Of a stretch of DNA of 64,000 bases, positions 34,489 to 43,418 are shown one piece after another. Every line of letters begins with the position of its first letter. The first letter of the stretch is position 1. Origin of the DNA: JAAEPI01 sp965212145 (GTDB taxonomy: Bacteria > Bacteroidota > Bacteroidia > Cytophagales > Cyclobacteriaceae); contig CBDBUY010000009.1 in the NCBI GenBank assembly GCA_965212145.1, positions 372,001 through 436,000 on the forward strand. The letters run 5' to 3'. The translations under genes were made by a program, and so were the position numbers. The notes beneath the pieces were generated by a model. The model saw only the letters and a program-made list of their open reading frames with translations, had not been told where the DNA came from and made no database searches.

Positions 34489-36990
34489 ATGGCAAAAAAG
34501 GTAATTGTTATTGGCAATGGCATGGTCGGATACAAGTTCTGTGAGAAGTTACGTGAACAGGCGTCAGCAGAGCAAATCCGGTTAATAGTGTACGGGGAGG
34601 AACCTGTTCCGGCTTATGACAGAGTTCATTTGAGTGAATACTTCACGCATCCTTCTGTCGACCATCTTTCAATGGCTCCCAGAGCTTGGTACGCTGAAAA
34701 TCAGGTTGAGCTCAAGACCTCCAAATTAATTACGAGAATCGATCGGACCAAAAAGGTTATCGAATCACATAGCGGAGAGTCGGAAACATATGACTACCTG
34801 ATCTTGGCCACTGGATCAAAGGCCATGATCCCGCCTATCAAAGGCGTTGAAAAAAGTGGCGTATTTGTGTACCGAACCATCGAAGATTTAGATCAAATCA
34901 TTGAGTATTCAAAAAAAATCAAGCATGGCACTGTACTTGGAGGCGGACTCTTAGGACTTGAAGCCGCCAAAGCTCTCATGGATTTGAACCTCCGTGCGGC
35001 GGTTGTCGAGTTTGCGCCACGGCTGATGCCGCGTCAGTTAGATGATGCAGGGGCAGAGATGCTTAAATCTAAAATTGAGTCATTGGGTATTGAAGTACTG
35101 CTTGGCAAGAACACAGAAGAAATAACCGGAAATGGGGTTATTACCGGGCTTGACTTTACAGATGGAAACCGACTGGAAACGGAGATGTTGGTTATTTCAT
35201 GCGGGATTGTTTCCCGAAGTGAATTGGCTGAAGAAGCCGACTTGGAAACAGGACCAAGAGGCGGATTCAATGTAAATGCACAAATGCAAACAAACGACCC
35301 AGCGATTTTCGCTATTGGGGAGGCGGCATCTTATAAGGGCTTGATTTACGGATTAGTCGCACCAGGTTACGACATGGCTGATGTGGTTGTAGATCAATTG
35401 GTTGGAGCCAGAGAAAAGAAATTTAGTGGAGCGGACATGTCCACGAAATTAAAGCTGATTGGTGTTGACGTAGGTAGCTTCGGAGAAGCCATTGATGAAA
35501 AAAATGAATACACTCCTATAGTATATGAGGACAAGAATGCTGGCAATTATAAAAGGATAAATATCTCTAAGGATGGTAAAAAATTAATGGGTGGAGTTCT
35601 GGTCGGTGACGCAGAAGATTACAGTATAATGCATCAAATGGTTAAATCAGGCCTGGCATTGCCTCCAAATCCAGAGGATATTATACTTGGAGCGCGGGGA
35701 GGGGCAGGAAATCCCATCATGGAATTGCCAGATGATGCTCAGATTTGCTCTTGCGAGAATGTTACCAAAGGAGGAATAGTGAAAGCTATCAAGGAGGATG
35801 GTGTCACAGAGGTGAAGGAGGTTATGCAGTGCACGAAAGCCGGGACAGGTTGTGGAGCTTGTTCGCCAATGGTCGGCGATTTATGCGTGGCGACCCTGAA
35901 GGCCATGGGACAAACCATTCGCAAAACCATCTGCCCTCACTTTGATTATACTCGTCAGGAATTGTTCGATTTGATCAAATTAAAAGAGATTAAAACATTC
36001 AATGCTTTGCTGGATCAATACGGTGAAGGTGACGGATGCGAAACATGTAAACCTGCTATTGCATCATTGCTTGCCAGTATTTGGAATGATAAGATACTTA
36101 AGCAGGATACCATACAGGATACGAATGACCGATTCCTGGCAAATATCCAAAAAGGTGGAAGCTACTCTGTAGTACCACGGGTACCTGGCGGTGAAATCAC
36201 CCCTGACAAGCTGATTGCTATTGGAAGCGTGGCGAAAAAATATGATTTATACACCAAGATTACCGGTGGACAAAGAATCGATCTTTTCGGAGCAAAATTG
36301 AACGATTTACCGGCTATTTGGAGTGAGTTGATTGAGAAAGGATTTGAATCCGGTCATGCCTATGGAAAATCGCTCAGGACTGTCAAAAGCTGTGTGGGCT
36401 CAACCTGGTGTCGCTACGGACTTCACGATTCAGTTTCATTTGCTATCGAAATCGAAAATAGATACAAAGGCCTTCGTTCACCTCATAAACTGAAAGGGGC
36501 TGTGTCCGGATGTCGTCGGGAATGTGCCGAGGCACAAAGTAAGGATTTTGGTTTAATAGCTACAGAAGCAGGCTATAATGTCTACGTATGTGGAAATGGC
36601 GGAGCGAATCCGCAACATGCCAAATTATTGGCAGGAGATGTGGATGAAAAAACAGCGGTCCGATACCTGGATAGGTTCTTAATGTTTTACATCCGTACGG
36701 CCGAGCCGCTGAATAGAACATCCGTTTGGCTAAACAAATTAGAAGGAGGAATTGACCATCTAATTGATGTGGTCGTAAACGATAGCCTTGGCTTGGGTGA
36801 GGAATTGGAGCGGGATATGGAAGGGTTAATTGCCGCCTATCACTGCGAATGGAAGGAGGCTGTGGAAGACCCGAACATGAAAAAGAAATTCGCTCATTTC
36901 GCAAATGCAGGGGAAAATGATCCTACTCAGGAATTTGTCCCAATGCGTGAAATGAAAAAGCCAGCAGACTGGAATGAAGTGAAAGCATAA
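34489..36990 (+). CDS. nirB: NAD(P)H-dependent assimilatory nitrite reductase, large subunit
   Basis: An 833-aa cytoplasmic enzyme reducing nitrite to ammonium. Residues 1-300 form the FAD/NAD(P)H domain (VIGNGMVGYKF, GGGLLGLEAAKAL). BFD-like [2Fe-2S] cysteines start at Cys420 and Cys422 and continue with CTKAGTGCGAC; a second, partial BFD-like segment with CETC follows near 530. The C-terminal domain is siroheme-type: Cys635 and Cys641 (C-x5-C) with Cys675 and Cys679 (C-x3-C) coordinate the 4Fe-4S cluster and siroheme. All key residues are present. A clear AGGAG lies before the ATG. nirD follows 10 bp later. Confidence 0.96.
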   Translation: MAKKVIVIGNGMVGYKFCEKLREQASAEQIRLIVYGEEPVPAYDRVHLSEYFTHPSVDHLSMAPRAWYAENQVELKTSKLITRIDRTKKVIESHSGESETYDYLILATGSKAMIPPIKGVEKSGVFVYRTIEDLDQIIEYSKKIKHGTVLGGGLLGLEAAKALMDLNLRAAVVEFAPRLMPRQLDDAGAEMLKSKIESLGIEVLLGKNTEEITGNGVITGLDFTDGNRLETEMLVISCGIVSRSELAEEADLETGPRGGFNVNAQMQTNDPAIFAIGEAASYKGLIYGLVAPGYDMADVVVDQLVGAREKKFSGADMSTKLKLIGVDVGSFGEAIDEKNEYTPIVYEDKNAGNYKRINISKDGKKLMGGVLVGDAEDYSIMHQMVKSGLALPPNPEDIILGARGGAGNPIMELPDDAQICSCENVTKGGIVKAIKEDGVTEVKEVMQCTKAGTGCGACSPMVGDLCVATLKAMGQTIRKTICPHFDYTRQELFDLIKLKEIKTFNALLDQYGEGDGCETCKPAIASLLASIWNDKILKQDTIQDTNDRFLANIQKGGSYSVVPRVPGGEITPDKLIAIGSVAKKYDLYTKITGGQRIDLFGAKLNDLPAIWSELIEKGFESGHAYGKSLRTVKSCVGSTWCRYGLHDSVSFAIEIENRYKGLRSPHKLKGAVSGCRRECAEAQSKDFGLIATEAGYNVYVCGNGGANPQHAKLLAGDVDEKTAVRYLDRFLMFYIRTAEPLNRTSVWLNKLEGGIDHLIDVVVNDSLGLGEELERDMEGLIAAYHCEWKEAVEDPNMKKKFAHFANAGENDPTQEFVPMREMKKPADWNEVKA

Positions 36991-37000
36991 ATGAACCAAA

Positions 37001-37381
37001 ATGGATAACGCGACATTGAACAAAAACCATTATAAAACCGTAAGGCTGGAAGAGGTAAGCACCTGGTTTCCAGCCTGTAAGGAGGAGGATTTTCCCGCAG
37101 ATGGTGGATTGAATATTTTAATTAATGGTTTACAAATTGCCGTTTTCAATTTTACCAGAAGAAACGAATGGCATGCCACACAAAACCTCTGTCCACACAA
37201 AAAACAAATGATCCTTTCGAGAGGCATGATTGGGTCAGATGGGGAAGAACCCAAGGTCGCCTGTCCGTTTCACAAAAAAACTTTCTCTCTGAAGACTGGG
37301 AAAAACCTGAATGGTGAAGAGTGTGACATAGCTACTTACCCGGTCAAAGTCCTGGCTGGAATAGTATATGTTGGGATATGA
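37001..37381 (+). CDS. nirD: Nitrite reductase small subunit (Rieske type)
   Basis: A 126-aa protein with a Rieske [2Fe-2S] fold. Cys64/His66 in LCPHKK and Cys88/His91 in ACPFHKK are the expected cluster ligands, whereas many enterobacterial NirD proteins lack them. It forms the electron-handling partner of NirB. It starts 10 bp after nirB in the same transcript. Confidence 0.92.
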   Translation: MDNATLNKNHYKTVRLEEVSTWFPACKEEDFPADGGLNILINGLQIAVFNFTRRNEWHATQNLCPHKKQMILSRGMIGSDGEEPKVACPFHKKTFSLKTGKNLNGEECDIATYPVKVLAGIVYVGI

Positions 37382-37385
37382 CGCA

Positions 37386-37405
37386 TTACGTACGTATTCC
37401 GTAAT
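37386..37405. promoter_or_regulatory. TACGTA motif before the sensor kinase gene
   Basis: ATTACGTACGTATTCCGTAAT contains two overlapping TACGTA cores (37387-37396) inside an ATTACG...CGTAAT inverted repeat. It lies 22 bp before the histidine kinase ATG and just past the nirD stop, so the kinase may have its own regulated promoter. Confidence 0.55.
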
Positions 37406-37426
37406 CTTACTTAACATTGCTCTAGT

Positions 37427-39193
37427 ATGCCACAGCGAAGATTCAGAAAATTAGGCCTCTTTTATTTTTTGGCGCTGGGCTGCATTGCCTTGACTATTTC
37501 ACTGAGTCAATTGTTCATTCAAACCTATATAGAAAGCCAGAAATTCGATAGTCGCACCATCAACATAGCCGGTCGACAAAGAATGCTGAGTCAGAAGTTA
37601 TCCAAGACCGCTTTACTGATTCATGAAAAAAAAGGCATTGATGATGACTTCACCGCGGAATTTGAAGCTGACCTGAGTCTGTGGGTCAAATCTCATAAAG
37701 GATTAAAAAGTGGAAGTAAAGAACTGGAGCTAAATTCGGATCTCTCCCCTGAGATCTCACGACTTTTTGATGCCATCGAGCCGCATTTCCAGCAAGTCAG
37801 GCGAAGTTCCGAGTCCATTCTTGCGAGCAGGAAGTCTGGAAATGACGATTTTGAAAGGCATTTGAAATCTTTGTTGGAATCAGAAGGTGCTTTTCTGAAA
37901 GGGATGAACGATATCGTTTTCCAATTTGATAAAGAGGCGAGTCTTAAAGTGGCTGAACTCCAACGGTTGGAGTACCTGCTTTACTTCGTGTCACTCTTAA
38001 TTATCCTATTGGAATTGATGTTCATCTTCAGGCCACTGGCCAGACGAATTCAGCTCACCATGAATGAACTTGAAGAATCCGAAAAGTCTTCGAAGGAATT
38101 GGCTGGCGAACTGAGCAGGCTGTATGAAGAGTTGGGAAAGTCTTATCAGGATTTGGAATCAGTTAATGTAACACCACAATCGCAAGTGATCCTTACCAGA
38201 TTGAGCATAATCGGGGATTTCCTCTACTTCTCGGAAGAACTTAAATCAATCCTTGGTTTAGGTGTAAAGCATCCTAAAAATCTGAAAGAACTGATGTTGG
38301 GGGCTGGATATCGTGAAGATTTTGTAACGGATTTATTGTCCCATCTTAGTGACGGTAGAACCTGGTCAGGCGAAGTAAAGCTGACCACTCAGGAAGGTGA
38401 TTTTTGTTGGATTGAGTCGTATTTGGTACCCGTGGAAGGAGGTCGCGAGATCAAGTTTATTGGACGTGATGTTACGGAATTGAAGGAGGCCAAGATGGTT
38501 TCAAGAGAGATTAATAAGGAACGAATCGATAAGATTGTTAAGGAGCAAAATTTCAGATCTTCCCTAATTCTTCAAGGTCAGGAAGAGGAAAGAAAACGAC
38601 TTTCACAGGAACTTCATGATGGTGTTGGACAGATGCTTTCAGCAATGAAATTATCATTGGAATCAATCAGCCCTTCGGATGCCAAACATATGAAAGCCCG
38701 TTTAAATGATGCCAAGGATCTGATGAAGAGCATCATCCGCGAGGTGAGAAGGGTTTCGTTTAACTTGACTCCAAGCAGTTTGGATGATTTCGGATTGGTG
38801 CCGGCCATCAAGAAATTCTGTGAGGAAATAAATACCTATTCAAAACCGGAAGTTTCATTTGTTAATGAAACGAATTTTATCAACAGACTGGATACCCATA
38901 TTGAGACCAGCTTATATCGAATTGTTCAGGAGGCGGTTAATAATGCCTTGAAGTACGCTCGTGCCTCGCGCATCAACGTCAAATTCTCCCATTCGATTGA
39001 AGAGCTCAGAATTGAGATCAACGATGACGGTGACGGATTCGATCTAAATAACATGGAAGAGAGCAAGGCTGGGCATGGTCTGTTCAATATGAAGGAAAGA
39101 GCGGCATATATCGGCAGTGAGCTGCAGGTGAAAAGTGCGCCTGAAGCAGGCACTCAAATCATTATCAATTTATCTTTAAGGGAGCATGATTAA
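37427..39193 (+). CDS. NarX-like sensor histidine kinase with PilJ-type sensor domain
   Basis: A 588-aa membrane kinase. Membrane helix 1 at about 11-31; periplasmic PilJ/NarX-like domain at about 35-175 whose INIAGRQRMLSQKLSK motif (45-60) corresponds to the P-box that binds nitrate/nitrite in NarX; membrane helix 2 at about 180-202; a coiled-coil linker; a PAS domain at about 250-350 (FIGRDVTELKEAK); a HisKA_3 dimerisation domain with phospho-His397 in QELHDGVGQML; and an HATPase domain (EAVNNALKYA, DDGDGFD, GHGLFNMKERA). Its stop overlaps the NarL-like regulator gene by 8 bp. Context and P-box make nitrate or nitrite the likely signal. Confidence 0.88.
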   Translation: MPQRRFRKLGLFYFLALGCIALTISLSQLFIQTYIESQKFDSRTINIAGRQRMLSQKLSKTALLIHEKKGIDDDFTAEFEADLSLWVKSHKGLKSGSKELELNSDLSPEISRLFDAIEPHFQQVRRSSESILASRKSGNDDFERHLKSLLESEGAFLKGMNDIVFQFDKEASLKVAELQRLEYLLYFVSLLIILLELMFIFRPLARRIQLTMNELEESEKSSKELAGELSRLYEELGKSYQDLESVNVTPQSQVILTRLSIIGDFLYFSEELKSILGLGVKHPKNLKELMLGAGYREDFVTDLLSHLSDGRTWSGEVKLTTQEGDFCWIESYLVPVEGGREIKFIGRDVTELKEAKMVSREINKERIDKIVKEQNFRSSLILQGQEEERKRLSQELHDGVGQMLSAMKLSLESISPSDAKHMKARLNDAKDLMKSIIREVRRVSFNLTPSSLDDFGLVPAIKKFCEEINTYSKPEVSFVNETNFINRLDTHIETSLYRIVQEAVNNALKYARASRINVKFSHSIEELRIEINDDGDGFDLNNMEESKAGHGLFNMKERAAYIGSELQVKSAPEAGTQIIINLSLREHD

Positions 39194-39839
39194 TCTAGTA
39201 TTGGTTGATGACCATCAAATTGTAAGGAACGGCCTCAAGATGGTTTTGGAAGGAGACGCTGACATCCATGTTATTGGAGAAGCTTCAGACGGCACTGAAG
39301 TCTTGGATGTTCTGAGGGTCAAGGAACCGGATATATTACTGGCCGACATTAGAATGCCAAAAATGAATGGGTTGGAACTCACGCCTATTGTCAAGAAAGA
39401 ATATCCCAACATGAAAGTGTTGATCCTGACAATGCACGATGATTCGGAATATATTTTACAATCGGTGCACGCCGGTGCTGATGGGTATATTCTGAAGGAT
39501 ACCGATCAAGGCGAATTACTCAAAGCCATTCGAACCATCAACGACGGCCACAAATATTTCAGTGGAGATATCAGCGAAACCATTGTCAATTCTTTCGTCA
39601 GGGGTTATAAGAATGACCCCATCGTTTCATCAAGTGCTGATTCCTACGGATTAACCAAGCGGGAAAAAGAAATTCTTGGCATGATCAAAGACGGTATATC
39701 CAACAAATCGATAGCCGAGCAATTGGGAAAAAGCGTCAGAACTATTGAAACACACCGTTTCAATATCATGAAGAAACTTGGGGTCAATAACATTGCGGAG
39801 TTATTAAAGAAGACCAACGATGAACATCTGATTGACTGA
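39186..39839 (+). CDS. NarL-family response regulator
   Basis: A 217-aa regulator: receiver domain 1-120 with phospho-acceptor Asp54 in LLADIRMPKMNG, Asp8/Asp9, and Lys in YILKD; LuxR-type helix-turn-helix at about 150-210 (LTKREKEILGMIKDGISNKSIA, then SVRTIETHRFNIMKKLG). It is the partner of the upstream kinase. NarL-family proteins bind heptamers of the TACYYMT type, so the TACGTAW repeats before the nitrate genes are candidate targets (inference). Confidence 0.92.
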   Translation: MINLVLVDDHQIVRNGLKMVLEGDADIHVIGEASDGTEVLDVLRVKEPDILLADIRMPKMNGLELTPIVKKEYPNMKVLILTMHDDSEYILQSVHAGADGYILKDTDQGELLKAIRTINDGHKYFSGDISETIVNSFVRGYKNDPIVSSSADSYGLTKREKEILGMIKDGISNKSIAEQLGKSVRTIETHRFNIMKKLGVNNIAELLKKTNDEHLID

Positions 39840-39851
39840 GCAGATTGAACC

Positions 39852-40547
39852 ATGGATTCTATTAGATCATGTGGGCAATGCGAAAACGAACTGTGTCTTA
39901 TCAAGCGAAATGTTCTTAAAGAGAAGGCTGTCTCTTTTGTTCGGTTAAAAAATGAATTTCAGTGCAAAAAAGGACAGTCGTTTGTCCTCGAGGGAGCGCC
40001 GGTCCAGGGCTTGTTTTTTATCCTTCAGGGGAAGGCCAAAATCACTAAAACAGGCGTCAACGGACGGGACCAAATATTGAGACTTGTCGGTCCCGGAGAA
40101 ATGGTTGGCCATCGGGGGTATAGAACTTCAGAATCATATCAGATAAACGCTATAGCCCTGGAGGATTCGGTTATTTGCTCATTTACAAATGAAACGTTTA
40201 ACGACTTTCTGGAATCTGTCCCAGAGCTAACTTTAGACTTGATGCTCTTCTATGCTCAGGAACTTAATCGCAGCGAGACCAATGTGAAAAAATTTGCGCA
40301 GATGACGGTCCGCGAAAAGATCATTGATTCATTGCTCTATGCTGCCGAAAAATTCAAAGACCCGCAAGGTCATCTACTGGAACTTTCCAGAAAGGACTGG
40401 GCCGATCTGGCCGGCACCAACGACGAACAAGTGACTCGCACACTGTCGGCCCTCAAGAAAGAAGCCCTAATAAATACGCAGGGCAAGAGAATTACACTCA
40501 TCCAAGAGCCACTACTTAGAAAGGAAGTTCAGTCTTACGAAAGCTAA
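39852..40547 (+). CDS. FNR-like Crp/Fnr regulator with four-cysteine Fe-S signature
   Basis: A 231-aa regulator: cyclic-nucleotide-binding-like beta-roll at about 30-140 and helix-turn-helix at about 165-210 (DWADLAGTNDEQVTRTLSALKK). Cys7, Cys10 and Cys15 near the N-terminus and Cys109 in LEDSVICSFTNETF match in spacing and context the four [4Fe-4S] ligands of E. coli FNR (20, 23, 29, 122), so oxygen or NO sensing is likely. The recognition helix reads E-Q-V-T-R where FNR has E-x-x-S-R. It sits 12 bp after the NarL-like gene in the same transcript. An extra cysteine is at 38. Confidence 0.88.
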   Translation: MDSIRSCGQCENELCLIKRNVLKEKAVSFVRLKNEFQCKKGQSFVLEGAPVQGLFFILQGKAKITKTGVNGRDQILRLVGPGEMVGHRGYRTSESYQINAIALEDSVICSFTNETFNDFLESVPELTLDLMLFYAQELNRSETNVKKFAQMTVREKIIDSLLYAAEKFKDPQGHLLELSRKDWADLAGTNDEQVTRTLSALKKEALINTQGKRITLIQEPLLRKEVQSYES

Positions 40548-40639
40548 AAAAAAAAGGACTTACAGAAGTCTTACGACTGTTTTTGGTCTCAAAATCTGCG
40601 AAAACGCAGCTCTTTTTCCATAAAAATACAATCTATATA

Positions 40640-40699
40640 TACGTATTAAATTGCTAATACATACGTAATATTGCGTAAGAAATAAGTAATAATACGTAT
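40640..40699. promoter_or_regulatory. TACGTA motif cluster upstream of the porin gene
   Basis: Three TACGTA cores (40640-40645, 40662-40667, 40693-40698) in an AT-rich 160-bp gap, the last only 12 bp before the porin ATG. A degenerate GCGTAAG lies between them. Confidence 0.6.
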
Positions 40700-40710
40700 A
40701 ATTAGAACGA

Positions 40711-41976
40711 ATGAATCGCACCATTTACATCGCTGTACTGTTAACCGTACTGGCGACAAGCACCCTCAAGGCACAGTTCACCATTATCGGTGAAGTACGA
40801 CCAAGGGCTGAATTGAGAAACGGGTTTAAGACGCTAACAGATGAATCGAAGGATCCTTCATTCTTCACGGAGCAGAGATCTCGTTTGTATTTAGACTATG
40901 CAATGCCAGAATTCAAATTCCGCTTGGCATTGCAAGACATACGAATTTGGGGAGAAACCTCTCAGATCTTCAAGGAGGAAACTGGCAAAGCTTTTATTAG
41001 TGAGGCTTGGGGACAATATTTTGTATCGCCCTTCTTTTCCGTTAAGGCTGGTCGTCAAATTATTTCCTATGACAATCAGCGTTTCTTTGGCGGGCTAGAG
41101 TGGGCTCAGCAAGGGCGTAGACATGATGCAATGTTGCTGATTTATGAGAATGACTCCAAGCTAAGAATGCATCTGGGATTGGCTTACAATCAGGATGACG
41201 ATGTGGCTGAACCGGGCTTTATACAATCAGAGGGAGCGAATTTCTACAACGTCGGAGGAAACTATAAGACTCTGCAATACGGCTGGTTCAATAAGTCATT
41301 TGATCAATCAAGTTTATCACTGCTTGCCGTAAATGCCGGATATCAAAATGCAGACAGTACGGTGGCCTTTAAACAAACATTGGGGCTGACCGGTTACACC
41401 AAATTGGGAGCATTTAAGTTCGGTGGAGACTTTTATTACCAGTTGGGAGAGCAGAGCGGAATGGATGTTAAGGCACTGTTGGTCGGATTCAAAGCAACTC
41501 TGGCCACTTCCATAACGCCGATAACACTTGGGTATGAAATGGTCTCAGGTGATGATAACCCCTCCGATGGAATTAATCGCGCGTTTTCTCCTGATTTCGG
41601 TACAAACCACCTTCACAATGGGTTGATGGACTACTTCTTCGTAGGTCCAGCGAACGGTGCGGTTGGTGTTCAGGACATCTATCTCAAAACCAAGTTCAAA
41701 CTCGGAAAAAGGACCGTCAGTGTTCACGTGCATGAATTCTTAACCGGTTCGGAACAGCAGAATGGTGAAGGTGAATCCCTTGGAAAAGCAATGGGGACAG
41801 AAATTGATCTTGTCTATGCCGTTAAACTTAACGACGCTGTTTCCTGGCAGGTAGGATATTCTCAAATGTTCGGTACTGACACCATGGAGGTACTGCGTGG
41901 AGGAGATGCTGGAAGGATGAACTATTGGGCATGGACCATGCTCACCTTCAAGCCCACACTTTTTAAAAGTGAATAA
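40711..41976 (+). CDS. Outer-membrane porin, alginate-export family
   Basis: A 421-aa secreted protein with a signal peptide (1-21, ending LKAQ) and beta-barrel strands throughout: RPRAELRNGF, EQRSRLYLDYAMPEFKFRLALQDIRIWG, VKAGRQIISYDNQRFFGGLEWAQQGRRHDA, ending WAWTMLTFKPTLF. The GRQ.....R..G...W.QQGR.+D motif is typical of alginate_exp/OprM-like porins. In this cluster it most likely lets nitrate or nitrite across the outer membrane; that role is inferred from position and the shared TACGTA motif. Confidence 0.8.
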   Translation: MNRTIYIAVLLTVLATSTLKAQFTIIGEVRPRAELRNGFKTLTDESKDPSFFTEQRSRLYLDYAMPEFKFRLALQDIRIWGETSQIFKEETGKAFISEAWGQYFVSPFFSVKAGRQIISYDNQRFFGGLEWAQQGRRHDAMLLIYENDSKLRMHLGLAYNQDDDVAEPGFIQSEGANFYNVGGNYKTLQYGWFNKSFDQSSLSLLAVNAGYQNADSTVAFKQTLGLTGYTKLGAFKFGGDFYYQLGEQSGMDVKALLVGFKATLATSITPITLGYEMVSGDDNPSDGINRAFSPDFGTNHLHNGLMDYFFVGPANGAVGVQDIYLKTKFKLGKRTVSVHVHEFLTGSEQQNGEGESLGKAMGTEIDLVYAVKLNDAVSWQVGYSQMFGTDTMEVLRGGDAGRMNYWAWTMLTFKPTLFKSE

Positions 41977-42005
41977 AAATACAATTAATAAATCTAAGTA
42001 AATAA

Positions 42006-42042
42006 TACGTATTAATACTTATAAAAATTAAGTATTACGTAA
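42006..42042. promoter_or_regulatory. Inverted repeat and TACGTA motifs upstream of narK
   Basis: TACGTA cores at 42006-42011 (inside the palindrome AATACGTATT) and 42036-42041, and between them a perfect 8-bp inverted repeat AATACTTA/TAAGTATT with a 7-bp spacer (42014-42036). TACTTAT at 42016-42022 fits the NarL heptamer TACYYMT. The cluster lies 30-65 bp before the narK ATG. Confidence 0.6.
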
Positions 42043-42071
42043 ATTTGTAAACCCTATAAACAGACACTAAA

Positions 42072-43403
42072 ATGAAAGTTCTAGGAAAGGCCGAAAAAAT
42101 CGATTTATTCGATCTGAGTACGATAAACATGCGGGTATTTCATATCACCTGGCTATCGTTCTTCTTATGTTTCTTTGGATGGTTCGGAATTGCTCCGCTT
42201 CTCTCTATCGTGAGGGATGATTTGGGCATTACGACTGACCAAATTGTAACCGCCAATATGTTGGCGGTTGGATCAACTGTGGTCATGAGACTGGTAATTG
42301 GTTGGTTGTGTGACAAGATTGGTCCACGTATTGCCTATTCGTGGCTCTTGATTCTCGGCTCCATTCCGGTCATGCTGATTGGGCTTTCGCAAAACTATGA
42401 GCAATTCCTGATAGCCAGAATTTTTATTGGGGCGATTGGAGCAGGTTTTGTGATCACCCAGTTCCATACCTCTGTGATGTTCGGCTCAAAAGTAGTGGGT
42501 ACCGCAAATGCTACGACGGCAGGATGGGGAAATCTTGGGGGTGGAGTCACGCAACAGGTGATGCCGTTTGTATTCGCCGGAGCACTGGCCATTTTCGGAT
42601 CAGAACACCTCGCGTGGAGGTACGCCATGGTCGGGCCTGGTATTCTACTCTTCATCATGGGATTCGTCTATTATTTTTTTACTAAAGACACGCCTGAGGG
42701 TAACTATTCGGAGCTGCCAGATGGCAGTCAAAAGAAGAAGGAAGCCAATGGCTCCTTCCTGGAGGCCATAAAAAATTACAGAGTTTGGTTGTTGTTCGTG
42801 ATCTATGGAGCGTGTTTTGGGGTCGAGTTGATCGTTAACTCAAAGGCTGCATTGTACTTCACAGATTACTTCAGTATGGATCTGAAGACGGCCGGGATGA
42901 TAGCCGGGTTATTTGGCTTAATGAACATTTTTGCGAGATCATTGGGTGGGTACATTGGTGATAAATTCGGAAGAACAGGCGGAATCAATGGTCGGGTAAA
43001 ATGGCTGTTTATTGCGTTGTTTTTAGAAGGATTAGCCTTGATCTTATTTTCTAGGATGGGAACAATTCCGACCATCATTGGTTCACTCATCGTATTCAGC
43101 TTATTCGTCCAAATGAGTGAAGGTGCTACTTATAGCGTAGTTCCATTCATCAACAAGAAAGCACTTGGTGCAGTGTCTGGGATTGTCGGAGCAGGTGGAA
43201 ACGCCGGAGCTGTGGCGGGGATGTTTCTTTTCAAGAAACAATTGACTGGTTTGGAATGGACTGAATCCTTCATGTACCTGGGTATGATCGTCACAGGGGT
43301 TTCGTTTCTGTCCTTTTTCGTAACAACCAAGCTAAATGCCCAGACGGGTGAAGGAGAGGTCACCGAAGAGACCTTGATAGAAACCAAACCAGCTGCCGCA
43401 TAA
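42072..43403 (+). CDS. narK: Nitrate/nitrite transporter, NarK/NasA family (MFS)
   Basis: A 443-aa major facilitator with about 12 membrane helices. Both nitrate signature motifs are visible: GWGNLGGGVTQQV near residue 150 and GAGGNAGAVAG near residue 380. The motif RLVIGWLCDKIGPR after helix 2 is the MFS A-motif. It imports nitrate (by proton symport or nitrite exchange) for the reductase encoded next. It starts after the TACGTA/inverted-repeat region and runs into the nitrate reductase gene 15 bp later. Confidence 0.94.
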   Translation: MKVLGKAEKIDLFDLSTINMRVFHITWLSFFLCFFGWFGIAPLLSIVRDDLGITTDQIVTANMLAVGSTVVMRLVIGWLCDKIGPRIAYSWLLILGSIPVMLIGLSQNYEQFLIARIFIGAIGAGFVITQFHTSVMFGSKVVGTANATTAGWGNLGGGVTQQVMPFVFAGALAIFGSEHLAWRYAMVGPGILLFIMGFVYYFFTKDTPEGNYSELPDGSQKKKEANGSFLEAIKNYRVWLLFVIYGACFGVELIVNSKAALYFTDYFSMDLKTAGMIAGLFGLMNIFARSLGGYIGDKFGRTGGINGRVKWLFIALFLEGLALILFSRMGTIPTIIGSLIVFSLFVQMSEGATYSVVPFINKKALGAVSGIVGAGGNAGAVAGMFLFKKQLTGLEWTESFMYLGMIVTGVSFLSFFVTTKLNAQTGEGEVTEETLIETKPAAA

Positions 43404-43418
43404 AACTGAAAATACCAT

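Noticed and set aside
40548..40600. GGACTTACAGAAGTCTTACG as terminator of the regulator operon
   Set aside because: The stem is only five base pairs and the T-run lies nearly ten bases later, too weak to list as a feature.
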